A DNA stretch of 33,126 nucleotides from Nemertoderma westbladi. Taxonomy: Eukaryota; Xenacoelomorpha; Nemertodermatida; Nemertodermatidae. The position numbers were made by a program, and so were the translations under genes. Every line of letters starts with the position of its first letter. Position 1 is the first letter of the stretch. The notes under the pieces are model-generated. The model was not told where the DNA came from. It ran no database searches and saw only the letters and a list, made by a program, of their open reading frames with translations. Below are positions 1 through 10,359 of this stretch, in pieces. Where the stretch lies: NCBI GenBank assembly GCA_032718475.1, contig JAUCBJ010006948.1, forward strand, positions 1-33,126, given 5' to 3'.

Positions 1-1418
1 TCTATTGTAATTATTTGGTCTGTGGGTTCTGTACTACCTACTTTGGTGTTATTTAGTTGCCTTCTAACAGCTGGAGGCAAATCAGGCAATTTCTGCCGGT
101 GGAATGTTCTTTTACGTCTACTTAGGCGAGATCGATTTCTTCCGCCTTCAGTGTCGGTGGTATCGCCTTCCTCAGATGATGTATACCCCTGTCTCTTGGG
201 AGTAGATCGACTCATCATCTGCATATTGCTCGCTGTTAACTGTTTATTGAAGTTGTCTTGCTTCTCTTGAAGAATTTCCAACTCTAGTTGGGTTGTCTCT
301 TCAGATGCTCTCCGTTCGGCTTCTACCACTGCCTCTGCTATTGCCAGTGCCGCTTTTCTTTCGGTTTCTGCCGCTGCCTCTGCTATTGCCAGTGCCGCTT
401 TTCTTTCGGTTTCTGCCGCTTTTCTTTCGGTTTCTGCCGCTGCCTCTGCCATTGCCAGTGCCGCTTTTCTTTCGGTTTCTGCCGCTGCCTCTGCCATTGC
501 CAGTGCCGCTTTTCTTTCGGCTTCTGCCGCTGCCACTGCTGCTGCCACTGCCGTTGTCTTTCTATCTTCTATACGTTTTTTCTTTACTTGTTCTTCTTGT
601 TCTCTAGCGATGCGGAGTTGTTCATCGAATTTAGCTTGGTTCGCCGCTAACCTATCCACATCAATCGCATCTAACACTAGTTTGGCTCCTTCGCTATTAG
701 GGCTAAGTCCCTCTAACCTTCTCCTCAACTCTTCATCTCCCAAAAAACGCTGATAGTCTGACAGATAGATATCAATGGCATCCTTCTTATGCGGTTTCTC
801 TGCCGTCGCTTCACTTTCCACTTGGGAAAAAGTAGCATCCGTCGATTCTCCATGGGTTGAGCGCTCCTCCAACTGAGCTTTCCACTGAGCTGCTCCTTGA
901 ACCTGGCGACTCACCCGTTGAAACCAAGTCTTTACGGCAACTTGCAACGACGTGTCTTGTTTTCTTTTAGAAGCCTCCTCAAAGGCGGATAAGATTAGCC
1001 TAATCCGCAGAACTCTTTCTCTTACTTGATAAAGCAGCGATCCCTGCTCTTGAGGTCCTTGAGGTTGTTGAAAAAGTTGCTTTTCTATTCGCTCCATAGA
1101 GCTGAAGAATCCCTGTGCGTATCCGGCTGCGGACCTCTTCCACACAGCTGGATCGATGGTTTCCTTGGCTACTCCCATCCGGTGTATGTCTTCCCAGGCA
1201 GCTTCCGATAAATCAAACGGGAGTCCGGGTCCGGGGAAGTTCCATTGCGACTCGACAATAGACTTCAGTTCTTCACTCGTGTATCCCGCGTAGCTATCTC
1301 TAGTTGACCGTTGACTTCTCGCCCAATCGATCTGGTGTTCTTCCACCGCGATCAATAACCCAGCGAGCACGGCTGCAGGAAGGATGAGAAGGGGATCCGT
1401 ATAAACCGCATCCGTCAT
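1..1418 (-). CDS. Coiled-coil ORF of unrecognised (probably mobile) element, partial
   Basis: The minus strand is open from ATG at 1418 to the window edge (472 codons, no stop), so the C-terminus is missing. I do not recognise the family. The first ~250 residues are mixed helical sequence containing WNFPGPGLPFDLSEAAWED and a Lys/Gln-rich stretch. Residues ~256-376 form an Ala/Glu/Lys/Arg helix with a 15-residue repeat (AALAMAEAAAETERK type; DNA period 45 bp, seen at 330, 375, 441 and 486, with one extra 21-bp heptad). A Ser/Glu/Asp-rich segment and a basic cluster (SRLSRRKR) follow. A long coiled coil followed by a basic tail would suit a Gag-like or ORF1-like protein, but this is inference. 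The same frame is open upstream as far as the tandem stops at 1491-1496, so the true start may be further upstream or reached by splicing. Confidence 0.6.
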   Translation of the reverse strand, partial: MTDAVYTDPLLILPAAVLAGLLIAVEEHQIDWARSQRSTRDSYAGYTSEELKSIVESQWNFPGPGLPFDLSEAAWEDIHRMGVAKETIDPAVWKRSAAGYAQGFFSSMERIEKQLFQQPQGPQEQGSLLYQVRERVLRIRLILSAFEEASKRKQDTSLQVAVKTWFQRVSRQVQGAAQWKAQLEERSTHGESTDATFSQVESEATAEKPHKKDAIDIYLSDYQRFLGDEELRRRLEGLSPNSEGAKLVLDAIDVDRLAANQAKFDEQLRIAREQEEQVKKKRIEDRKTTAVAAAVAAAEAERKAALAMAEAAAETERKAALAMAEAAAETERKAAETERKAALAIAEAAAETERKAALAIAEAVVEAERRASEETTQLELEILQEKQDNFNKQLTASNMQMMSRSTPKRQGYTSSEEGDTTDTEGGRNRSRLSRRKRTFHRQKLPDLPPAVRRQLNNTKVGSTEPTDQIITI

Positions 1419-1478
1419 CTCTGCTCCGCGCTCGGGTGTCAGCTCTACAGTATCCTCACTACTGGAGCTGCTGGGCCG

Positions 1479-1541
1479 CTGAGGAATAAATTATTAACTA
1501 GCGGGTTGTTGCTGTTCCGCTGCCTTTTGGTCCCGCTTGAC
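1479..1541 (-). other. Candidate 63-nt stop-containing mini-intron
   Basis: On the minus strand GCTCAG|GTCAAG could be a donor and TTTATTCCTCAG|CGG an acceptor, with AGTTAATAA as a possible branch region. The enclosed 63 nt is exactly 21 codons and contains both in-frame TAA codons. Its removal would fuse about 64 leader residues in frame to the coiled-coil ORF. The donor is weak, so this is a hypothesis. Confidence 0.3.
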
Positions 1542-1733
1542 CTGAGCTCGAGTGCCTATGATAGACCTACGATGTTGGACCAGCCTAGGTTCTGTTATTA
1601 CTACTGGAGGGATGACCTTCCTCACAGTGGGAGGTGAACTGGATTTACGACCAGACGGTTGTACGTCTCTATCTGAGTCGCAGATGGTTACATCGAATAA
1701 ACTGTCTGACAGGTTCTGCTTAGTATCAGACAT
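1494..1733 (-). CDS. 79-aa leader ORF upstream of coiled-coil ORF
   Basis: This ORF starts at ATG 1733, reads MSDTKQNLSDSLFDVTICDS at its start, and ends AEQQQPAS before TAA. It is rich in Ser, Pro, Arg and Gln, with no recognised domain. It lies in the same reading frame as the long ORF downstream and is separated from it only by two consecutive TAA codons (1496-1491). The frame then continues through FIPQRPSSSSSEDTVEL. That arrangement suggests one protein interrupted by stops or a removable intron (see the 1479-1541 entry). It could equally be an upstream ORF or decay of the element. Confidence 0.45.
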   Translation of the reverse strand: MSDTKQNLSDSLFDVTICDSDRDVQPSGRKSSSPPTVRKVIPPVVITEPRLVQHRRSIIGTRAQVKRDQKAAEQQQPAS

Positions 1734-1860
1734 GACTATGTATACCGTTGAATGTCTACTGCTGTATTACAGTCTGAGTAAGTCTAGTAACTCAGTATTA
1801 ATTGCTAGTCTAGTAATTAATTACCGTTACTGCTACTCAGTGTAGCGTGATATATATATA

Positions 1861-2120
1861 ATATATTAGAATACCGGTATACTTATAGTATATATAACTA
1901 TATAAGTATTATTACAGACTAGGTTTATCACAGAATACCGGTATAATTTTAGCACAAATATATATAAATATATAATAGGCCTATCTGGAATACCGGTATA
2001 CAGCTTACAGTTTGTAGGATATATAATTCTGAAATAGAATCAATTACAAGTACCGGTATAATTTCAGCCTAGATTTATAGAAATAAAGATAATAGGCCTA
2101 TCGTAAATACCGGTATATCA
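1861..2120. repeat. Array of five ATACCGGTAT-type palindromes
   Basis: The 10-bp palindrome ATACCGGTAT (once GTACCGGTAT) begins at 1871, 1935, 1990, 2050 and 2107, spaced 55-64 bp. The spacers share elements such as AATAGGCCTATC and TATATAAATATATA, so this is a degenerate tandem repeat of about 59 bp. It lies immediately upstream of the minus-strand leader ORF, where it could hold promoter or transposase-binding sites. Confidence 0.65.
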
Positions 2121-3061
2121 ATTATTTCAAATAATTGAATTTCTGTTACTTTAGGGTTACTTTGTTACTTTACTTACTTTATTACCGTTATTTGAGCAGT
2201 AGTCCAACTGATATGGAGACCTAATTGTTATATGGTAGGCCTACTATTTATAAATCGTTAGATTTGATTTATAATGTATTTATACCCGTTTTAATGGGTT
2301 TTGTCTATGTTTGAAATAAATGTTATTATTTCTGGGGAGTAATCACTACACAAAGCGGTGCGCTTTCAGTGAAGTGTTACGTACAGGACACTAAAACAAA
2401 TAATACTAATTTACCTAAGTTACTTAATACTACAAATTACGTACAATTCGGGTTGAGATTACAATCTCTAAATAAACACAAAAATTTACAAAAACACAAA
2501 TACGAATTTTTAGGGTATTTTTTACAAGAAGTCTACAAACCAGCCTAACAAAGGGTTAGAAAGCCGGTTATTACAACAGACAGGGTACTACGGTATTTGA
2601 AATAATAAGTAGTAGTAAATACACTGCGTTGTCTAGATAGGAAAATACCACCGCCTGACGACCTATAGCCGTATCGCTATAGGTTCTACGTTATGTATCA
2701 CGGAGTGTTCCTACCTAGAAGTTAATAGAGCTAATCGAATGTGCCTATCAACCACTTTACAACACAAATATAATGCCCACACTAATTACTTCGGAAAGTA
2801 CTGTACACTAAACCCTAAATTAGGTACGAGTACTTGTACAACAGATAATCAGTAGTTAAATATACTTGAACAGCTAAAAGAACCACGGCATCTGCTGGAG
2901 TGACCGATGCACAAAATCACCAGTCTTTACCTACGCCGAGCAGCCCGTGTAGTACCGGGGTTAATTTAACTATAGCGGTATGTATAACAAACACAATTAC
3001 TGTAGGAACAAACTTGGGGAATGAATGTTGCGGATAATCGCATAAACTCTGAATAATAAAT
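2121..3061. other. Gene-free interval of the left-hand element
   Basis: AT-rich, stop-dense sequence on both strands. It resembles the neighbouring repeat arrays in style (TTACCTAAGTTACTTAA, many TACTT/ACAA words). I see no gene or structured RNA in it. Confidence 0.5.
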
Positions 3062-3637
3062 ATTACGCTACGCGTACAAACTACTCAAACAAAATACAGA
3101 CCGAACACTGACAGACTACTATCAAGCCTAAACAAACTACGGTATATGCAGACTCCGAAATGATTAGGGAGTATGCGCTCTAACCCAGTAGTGCGACTTA
3201 TTCTTTAGTTGGGAGTTTACCTTACAGCGTTCGCTGCCCCTACTTCCTAACCGTACTTAATCGGACAGATGATCTACACACGCGGCAATCCGTTCAGACC
3301 TAATAACAGCCAGACAACTATCCAGCCTACAAATTATCTAAATAAAATTATACGCTACCCGTACCGACTTACACAAACAAAGTACAGACTAAACGATGGC
3401 AGACTACTCTCAAGCCTAAATAAACTACAGGACATGCAGACTCCGAAATGATTAGGGAGTATGCGCTCTAACCCAGTAGTGCGACTTATTCTTTAGTTGG
3501 GGGTTTACCTTACAGTGTTCGCTGCCCCTACTTCCTAATCGTACTTAATCGGACAGGTGATCTACACACACTGCAATTCGTTCGGACTTAACAGCAATCA
3601 GACAACAGCTCAGCCTACAAATCGTCTGTACAATCTG
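3062..3637. repeat. 288-bp tandem duplication (two copies)
   Basis: Two adjacent copies with a 288-bp offset: TGATTAGGGAGTATGCGCTC begins at 3161 and 3449, and GTGCGACTTATTCTTTAGTT is also found in both. Copies run about 3062-3349 and 3350-3637. They differ by scattered substitutions and have no conserved reading frame, so this is a noncoding duplication. Confidence 0.75.
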
Positions 3638-3802
3638 ATCAGGTTTACACGCCTTCTGTTCAATACTGGCCTACAAATAAATAAACTTGACAGAGATAAG
3701 TAAACCATATAAAGGTATAAGGGGTGATCAATCCCTAATCCCTCAAACAGCCTACCGGTATACAACAATCAAATCGAATAATACTAGTGTACTTATACGG
3801 AA

Positions 3803-3954
3803 GTACCGGTTAGGACAGCTAGGCCTATGGACCTACAGAAGTACCGGTTCTAGCAGTAGGGCCTACTGACCCACAGATGTACCGGTTCTAACGGTTGAGC
3901 CTACCGACCTATAGATGTACCGGTTCAGGTTTACCGGTTGACCGGTACTTTCAA
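3803..3954. repeat. Exact 38-bp tandem repeat centred on GTACCGGTT
   Basis: GTACCGGTT starts at 3803, 3841, 3879 and 3917, an exact 38-bp period, with spacers of the type CTAGCAGTAGGGCCTACTGA. Two more ACCGGT sites follow at about 3934-3948. The core is the same ACCGGT palindrome as in the array at 1871-2116, so the two arrays may belong to one element. Confidence 0.7.
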
Positions 3955-3993
3955 CTTTATTGCTTACTGCAACAAAGAAGCTATATCCTTTAA

Positions 3994-4573
3994 TGTTCGC
4001 GCTTTCAGACCTTTGGCAGTTTAACCCGCCAAATTAAGATGTCTTCTAGATATTAAATCGCTTTTTAGCCTATGACAAGTATTTGATTCACTACACTAGT
4101 CGAAACCAATCCGTGCGCGACCATTCACCCGCTGGATATTCCCGGGAGATTGGGTTCGACGGTTTAATTTTGTTGCTATGTAAGCCTAATGTATTATTCG
4201 ACTGACAGTATTATATAATCTCTGACAATATTATTCACCTTCGGGAATATTAACAGTTCCTTTAGGACGTGGCGCTTTATCTATATAAACAGAGTTATGA
4301 CTTAAACTACTCACAACGATATGGCTTAATTATAATTCACATATATGGCGCATTCTTTAGGAATTGCTTCTTTAACAGACTCGCTCATACGCAATGCTGC
4401 ACAATGCTGCACACTAATCTGCCAATCTTCACTGATTTTAATCACATATAAAAGGAACACAGGCTGACTAGTGTAGTGAATCAAATACTTGTCATAGGCT
4501 AAAAAGCGATTTAATATCTAGAAGACATCTTAATTTGGCGGGTTAAACTGCCAAATGTCTGAAAGCGCGAACA
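3994..4573. mobile_element. Nonautonomous foldback element with 107-bp TIRs
   Basis: The sequence at 3995-4101 (starting GTTCGCGCTTTCAGAC, ending CACTACACTAGTC) recurs as its reverse complement at 4466-4572. I see only about one mismatch (ACCTTTGG versus ACATTTGG), so the insertion is recent. The ~364-bp interior is AT-rich and carries no transposase. No clear target-site duplication is visible, because the right end runs straight into a minisatellite. Confidence 0.8.
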
Positions 4574-6365
4574 CACCTTCCCATCTTCCCACATTCCCAT
4601 CCACCTTCCCACATTCTCATCCATCTTACCATCTTCCCACATTCCAATCCACCTTCCCACATTCCCATATTCCTACATTCCCTTCCACTTTCCCACATTC
4701 CCATCTTCCTACATTCCCATCCACCTTCCCGCATTCCCATCTTTCCACATTCCCATCTTCCCACATTCCCATCTTGCCACATTTCCCATCTTCCTCTTTC
4801 CCATCCACCTTCCCATCTCCCCACATTCCCATCCACCTTCCAACATTTCCATTTTCCTACATTCCCATCTTCCCACGTTCCCATCCAACTTCCCACATTC
4901 CCATCTTCCTCATTCCCTCCCACCTTTCCACATTACCATCCACCTTCCCACATTCTCATCCATCTTACCATCTACCCACATATTCCCATCTTCCTACATT
5001 CCCATCCACCTTCCCAAATTCTCCTCTTCCCACTTTCCCATCTTCCTACATTCTCACCCACCTTCCCATCTTCCTACATTCCCATTCACCTTCCCATATT
5101 CCTACATTCCCATCCACCTTCCCACATTCCCCTCTTTCCACATTACCGCATTCCTCATTCCCACCCACCTTCCCACATTCCCATCCACGTTCCCACCTTC
5201 CCATCTTCCTACATTCCCATTCACCTTCCCATATTCCTACATTCCCATCCACCTTCCCACATTCCCCTCTTTCCACATTACCGCATTCCTCATTCCCACC
5301 CACCTTCCCACATTCCCATCCACGTTCCCACATTCCAATCTTCCTACATTCCCACAGACCTTCCCACATTCCCATCCACCTCCCCATATTCCCAAATTCC
5401 CATCCACATTCCCACATTCTCATCTTCATACATTCCCATCCACCTTCCCACATTCCCATCTTCCCACATTCCCGCATTCCTCATTCCCATCCACCTTCCC
5501 ACATTCCCATCTTCCTACATTCCCATCCACCTCCCTATCTTCCCACATTCCCATCTTTCTACATTCCCACACGCCTTCCCACATTCCCATCCACCTCCCC
5601 ATATTCCCACATTCCCATCCACCTTCCCACATTCTCATCTTCCTACATTCCCATCCACCTTCCCACATTCCCATCTTCCCACATTCCCGTATTCCTCATT
5701 CCCAAATTCCTACATTCCCACACACCTTCCCACATTCTCATCTTCCTACATTCCCATCCACATTCCCACATTCCCAACTTCTTACATTCCCACCTTCCTA
5801 CATTCCCATCTTCCATCCACCTTCCCGCATTCCCATCTTCCCACATTCCCATCTTCATACATTCCCATCCACCTTCCCACATTCCCATCTTCCCACATTC
5901 CCACCAACCTTTCCACATTCCCATCCACCTTCCCACATTCCCATCTTCCTACATTCCCATCCACCTCCCTATCTTCCCACATTCCCATCTTTCTACATTC
6001 CCACACGCCTTCCCACATTCCCATCCACCTCCCCATATTCCCACATTCCCATCCACCTTCCCACATTCTCATCTTCCTACATTCCCATCCACCTTCCCAC
6101 ATTCCCATCTTCCCACATTCCCGTATTCCTCATTCCCAAATTCCTACATTCCCACACACCTTCCCACATTCTCATCTTCCTACATTCCCATCCACCTTCC
6201 CACATTCCCATCTTCTTACATTCCCACCTTCCTACATTCCCATCTTCCATCCACCTTCCCGCATTTCCATCTTCCCACATTCCCATCTTCCCACATTCCC
6301 ATCCACCCACATTCCCATCTTAACCCACCCACCCACCCACCTTCCCACCCACCCACATTTCCTTC
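4574..6365. repeat. CATTCCCATCCACCTTCCCA minisatellite, 1.8 kb
   Basis: The array is built of CATTCCCATC, CACCTTCCCA and TTCCTA blocks. Larger segments are duplicated: a block near 5531 recurs at 5965 (offset 434 bp), and a CATTACCGCATTCC block at 5141 recurs at 5276 (offset 135 bp). Pyrimidine-only composition keeps long frames open on both strands (643 codons on plus, rich in His, Pro, Ser and Phe). These translations are low-complexity and almost certainly not proteins. Confidence 0.9.
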
Positions 6366-6483
6366 CCACCCATCCACCTTCTCATTCAACGTCCGACCGA
6401 CTGATCATCCTGACCGTCCATCCCCCCTCAAAAAAAGAGGACTTCGCGCAGCACGTGAATACCATGTGAAAATACCCCCCATA

Positions 6484-6609
6484 TGAAGTTTCCCAGACTG
6501 TTTGGGAAGATGGTCGAAAATACAAAAGTTGCCTAATGATAGTGAATGAGCCAAATTCCTTTTCGATGTGTTTTTTTTTCGCTGGGAATGGGAATCCTGG
6601 GAAACTTCA
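6484..6609. repeat. Short inverted repeat TGAAGTTTCCCAG
   Basis: TGAAGTTTCCCAG at 6484-6496 is reverse-complemented at 6597-6609, and CCATGTGA / TCACATGG occur outside it. This may be the edge of a small foldback element. Confidence 0.4.
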
Positions 6610-6883
6610 CATGGGCGAGAGGTATCAATAAACAAAAATTAGCAATTAATCTGAACATTTTTTGTTTCTACAGTGTATTATTATACCTTGCTCATATCCC
6701 AAAAGAAACCTATAAAATAAATAAACTATGCTGAAGATGATCAATTATTACAGTTACACGATCCTTAGCAACTGATAAGACGAACAGCAACTGAACATAG
6801 ATATAACAACAATAAGGTTAGCAAACAAAGGTTGCTACTGTATTAGTGGGTTTTCCCCAAATCTGGTGCAGATAAACTTAGTC

Positions 6884-7357
6884 CAATAGCCACGGGCGGA
6901 TTAAAAGGGGGCGGCAATTGCTGGGGGCCAGTAAATAGGAAGGGTCCCGAAAGTTGGGAGAAAGTTACCAAACATTACTCTGACTGTTAAAACAACCTCA
7001 TTTATTATATTTTATATAGAAACTGAAACTTTTTTATATTGAAACTAAATAGAATGGGCCTTAATGGTAGGCAACGTATACTGGTATAGCAGAAGTCAAT
7101 GTCGTAAAATAAGTGGAGGTGAATGACGTGCTGAGAGGGTTTGGTTCGTTACTTGTGTGTATTAATTAATCGCTCATAATCGTATAGAATATCGTCACTC
7201 ACAAGATTAATACCTTACAGTATTAATAATCATTACTTTTTACCAATAGGGTCCAAAATACAGTATGTTTGCAATTGGTGTGGGAAGGGGGGGGGGGGGG
7301 GGGTGTTGGGTAGGGTAGGTGCCCGAAAATCCATAATCCGCCCTCCCAATGGCTATC
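6884..7357. mobile_element. Nonautonomous element with GGGCGGATTA termini
   Basis: The left end carries CCAATAGCCACGGGCGGATTA. The right end carries TAATCCGCCCTCCCAATGGCTAT in inverted orientation, giving imperfect terminal inverted repeats of about 20 bp around ~430 bp of noncoding DNA. A 17-bp G tract (7287-7303) lies inside. The terminal style (AGCCA near the edge, then GGGCGGATTA) suggests a DNA-transposon derivative of unknown superfamily. Confidence 0.5.
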
Positions 7358-8435
7358 CATTAACATAACAATCTAAATATATTAATTTAGTTCACATTTA
7401 GTTCGGAATAAATAATTGCTGTTTCTAGAAATACTATTAGTAATAATTAGCAAATTTTTTATTTCAAGTAATTTACTCTACTGACTTCTAATGGTGTTGA
7501 GCTGTACGAAACTGATACAATAGCTCTATAATATAAATCCGATCAATATAACAATTGAAAATACACCTACAGTGTAGCTTAAACAAACATTAACAGCGAC
7601 TTAATCGCAAACTTTTATCGTTTGGGTGTGGTTCACTCATGAAAAATAAAAATTCAAAACGCCGTGATATCAAATAAGAATTCGGTAACTATGACGATAC
7701 TGTGGTTTCTCCCTATAGGCGGCCAAGAGAAGCTTTACTGCCACCAGCTATAATGTCTGGTGTTTGGCTAGAGCCTTCCAGGTTGCCTGTCACTCATCCA
7801 ATACTGTAATACACAATTCTACGATTTTCTGTGTAGGAAACGCTTGCATTACGGTGTTTGTGTCAAAGACGAAACGGATCCACTTGAAAAGCTAATCATA
7901 GTGTTTGACAAATAAAGTTTTAAGTACCGTCCCATTGTTTCGAAAGAGTTCGAGAAATTGATCAAATATATGTGTTTAATAATTTCCTTAAAAGTCGAGA
8001 TGCCCACACGTATAGAGATGAGAAGGCCTACACACATTAAAGTGACACAGTATATCTCCCATCATCTTGAATGAGTAAACAACAAATAATCTTTCTTGAA
8101 TGAGTAAACAACAAATAACAACTACAGAAAATTTTACACCATGTCCCGTAATATAGTGTCATTTTCTGATGACACGGACCCCCCCCCCCCCCTCCCCCCC
8201 CTCCTACCATTTTTCTACAAATCTTTATCATATTGCTTGAATTTGGAAACACAACTAGTTCAACTCAACCGTGGTTGTAACCATGAAGCCGGCATTTTCA
8301 ATTTTGCCTTTACATTTTTCTTATAAGCGTTTTAAAAAAGTGTCTTTTGCGAAATTGCACATCTCCTACAGTATCATCGCCATTCTTCACGTCATTAACC
8401 TCGCTTTATAGTGCGCGCTGATCTAGGCCTACTGT
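7358..8435. other. Gene-free interval with C-rich tract
   Basis: I see no credible gene. The stretch contains a short direct repeat (TTGAATGAGTAAACAACAAATAA at about 8069 and 8097) and an almost pure C tract at about 8179-8202. The reverse complement of the sequence flanking that tract (GTGTCAT...GACACT...GGGACATGG) resembles the flank of the G tract near 10660. Confidence 0.5.
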
Positions 8436-8439
8436 ATGT

Positions 8440-9322
8440 CCGCATGTGGGTGAGTACAAAACAAAGACCCAATACTTTACTGCCCGTTCTGTACAAAACA
8501 AAGACCCAATACTTTACTGCCCGTTCTGTACAAAATAAAGACCCAAGACTTTACTGCCCGTTCTGTACAAAACAAAGAACCAAGACTTTACTGCCCGTTC
8601 TGCACAAAACAAAGAACCAAGACTTTACTGCCCGTTCTGTAAAAAACAAAGACCCAAGACTTTACTGCCCGTTCTGCACAAAACAAAGACCCAAGACTTT
8701 ACTGCCCGATCTGTACAAAACAAAGACCCAATACTTTACTGCCCGTTCTGTACAAAACAAAGACCCAATACTTTACTGCCCGTTCTGTACAAAACAAAGA
8801 CCCAAGACTTTACTGCCCGTTCTGTACAAAACAAAGAACCAAGTCTTTACTGCCCGTTCTGCACAAAACAAAGAACCAAGACTTTACTGCCCGTTCTGTA
8901 AAAAACAAAGACCCAAGACTTTACTGCCCGTTCTGCACAAAACAAAGACCCAAGACTTTACTGCCCGTTCTGCACAAAACAAAGACCCAAGACTTTACTG
9001 CCCGATCTGTACAAAACAATGACCCAAAACTTTTACTGCCCGTCTGTACAAAACAAAGACCCAAGACTTCACTGCCCATTCTGTACAAAATAAAGAGCCA
9101 ACACTTTATTGCCCGTTTTGTACAAAACAAAGAGGTACAGTGAAGTCGCGTTACTATAGGTCCCATTGCCATTTAAAAGATCAGGTTACAGTAGTAAAGG
9201 AGCAGGTTACAGAGGAGGGTGGGGGGAACCAAAACTATAAACGAAAGTAACACAAGTTACAAGGTTATGCAGGTCTTTATAATTGGGTCTTGGGTCTTTG
9301 TTTCGTACTCACCCGTCCGCAT
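8440..9322. repeat. 37-bp minisatellite bounded by inverted arms
   Basis: About 18 units of AAAGACCCAAGACTTTACTG + CCCGTTCTGTACAAAAC (37 bp) run from 8463 to about 9130. A seven-unit block (8463-8721) recurs from 8722 with the same order of variants (AATAC, AATAC, AAGAC, GAACC, ... CCCGATCTG), so a higher-order repeat is present. The left boundary CGCATGTGGGTGAGTACAAAACAAAGACCC (8441-8470) reappears inverted at about 9290-9322. All three plus-strand frames stay open because 37 is not a multiple of 3 and the unit lacks stops. Confidence 0.85.
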
Positions 9323-9870
9323 GCTGTTCCCCGGGAAACAAAGGAATTACACTACAACACAGTGTTGAATGTGTAGAAATTCATACATGGGGCGGGAAGT
9401 GACTGTGATAGAAGTGACGTGTTATAAGTTTTGTAATCCAAGTTATTGGGAGTTAACAGCTCTATGTTTGTAGGAGAGGGGGGGGGGGGTGGGGGGGGGG
9501 GGGGGGTTAGCCGTCGTCGTGAAATGTCGTCGATTGAATGTTTTTTAGCTCATCAAATAAATTAGTTAAATTGGTTTCGAGAGCGGAAATTTTGATCACC
9601 AACAGCAGGCTTTGTACACCTACAGTAGATCTGTATGCATGAGAAGAACCTAGCTAAGACAACCTATTTACTATATTTAAAAAAACTGACAAATTTGTAT
9701 ATTCATTGATGGATGTTTTATCTTGAGTGAATATTAAAACTCAACTTTCTGGTAACATATTGGATTACCGCTGTTGGACTGCGTTGCGTAGTGCATATTA
9801 TATGATCTCCAGTAGTAATCTTGCTGTAATAAAAGCATAGAATGTTTATGTTCGTTCAAAACGACATTAT
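9323..9870. other. Gene-free interval with long G tract
   Basis: No gene seen. Contains G12-T-G16 at 9478-9506. Confidence 0.5.
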
Positions 9871-9960
9871 TAGGGATGTCCCGGAATCGATATTTGGATT
9901 CCCGGTTGGAACCGGAATTCAAAATACCAGAATATTCCGACCGGAACCGGAATTTTGTAT
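9871..9960. mobile_element. hAT-like terminus (TAGGGATG plus CCGGAA repeats)
   Basis: TAGGGATGTCCCGGAATCG followed by repeated CCGGAA/TTCCGG words resembles the end of the hAT-like element at 17449-19304 (TAGGGATGA... CCGGAGCCGG). No convincing partner end was found, so this may be a truncated copy or the end of a larger insertion. Confidence 0.4.
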
Positions 9961-10359
9961 AATTAGTGAAATACACTAAATGTCGGCCTTAAACGACAGT
10001 GAATTAAATTACATTTTTTTTCCAAAAACCTATAACATTGGCCAAAAGTTAGGTTGTTAGGATCATACCTAAAAACCAACGTTGACCAAAAACCTAACGT
10101 TTCGCCTCATTACAACCTATATGGTGCAATATTCTGGTGTTGTTAACGGAATTAGTGACATGTTCTTCGAACCAAAACAATAAACCAGAGTCAAAAGTAC
10201 ATGTCACAGTTTAATTTTATTTGTTGAATAAATAGATTTATGGTAAGAAATAGCTTTGTTGTAAATAGAAACAAAACTACTGCATTACGCAGCACCTTTA
10301 TGCTAACGACTCAGCGACGTAGCAGGACCTAATGGTGTCCATTTGGATTTATATTTCCT

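Noticed and set aside
288-650. Plus-strand Cys/Phe/Arg-rich and Leu/Pro-rich ORFs
   Set aside because: Antisense shadows of the 45-bp coiled-coil repeat in the minus-strand ORF.
4555-6486. 643-codon plus-strand ORF and several minus-strand ORFs (MGMWEGGWECGKMG type)
   Set aside because: They are translations of a pyrimidine-rich minisatellite. The peptides have no complexity beyond the repeat, and the frame is open on both strands.
8411-9022. 203-codon plus-strand ORF of repeated TALLPVLYKTK-like peptides
   Set aside because: It reads through a stop-free 37-bp repeat that cycles through all three frames, so openness carries no coding signal.
8463-9130. CRISPR-like array
   Set aside because: The 37-bp units are head-to-tail with no unique spacers, in a eukaryotic context.
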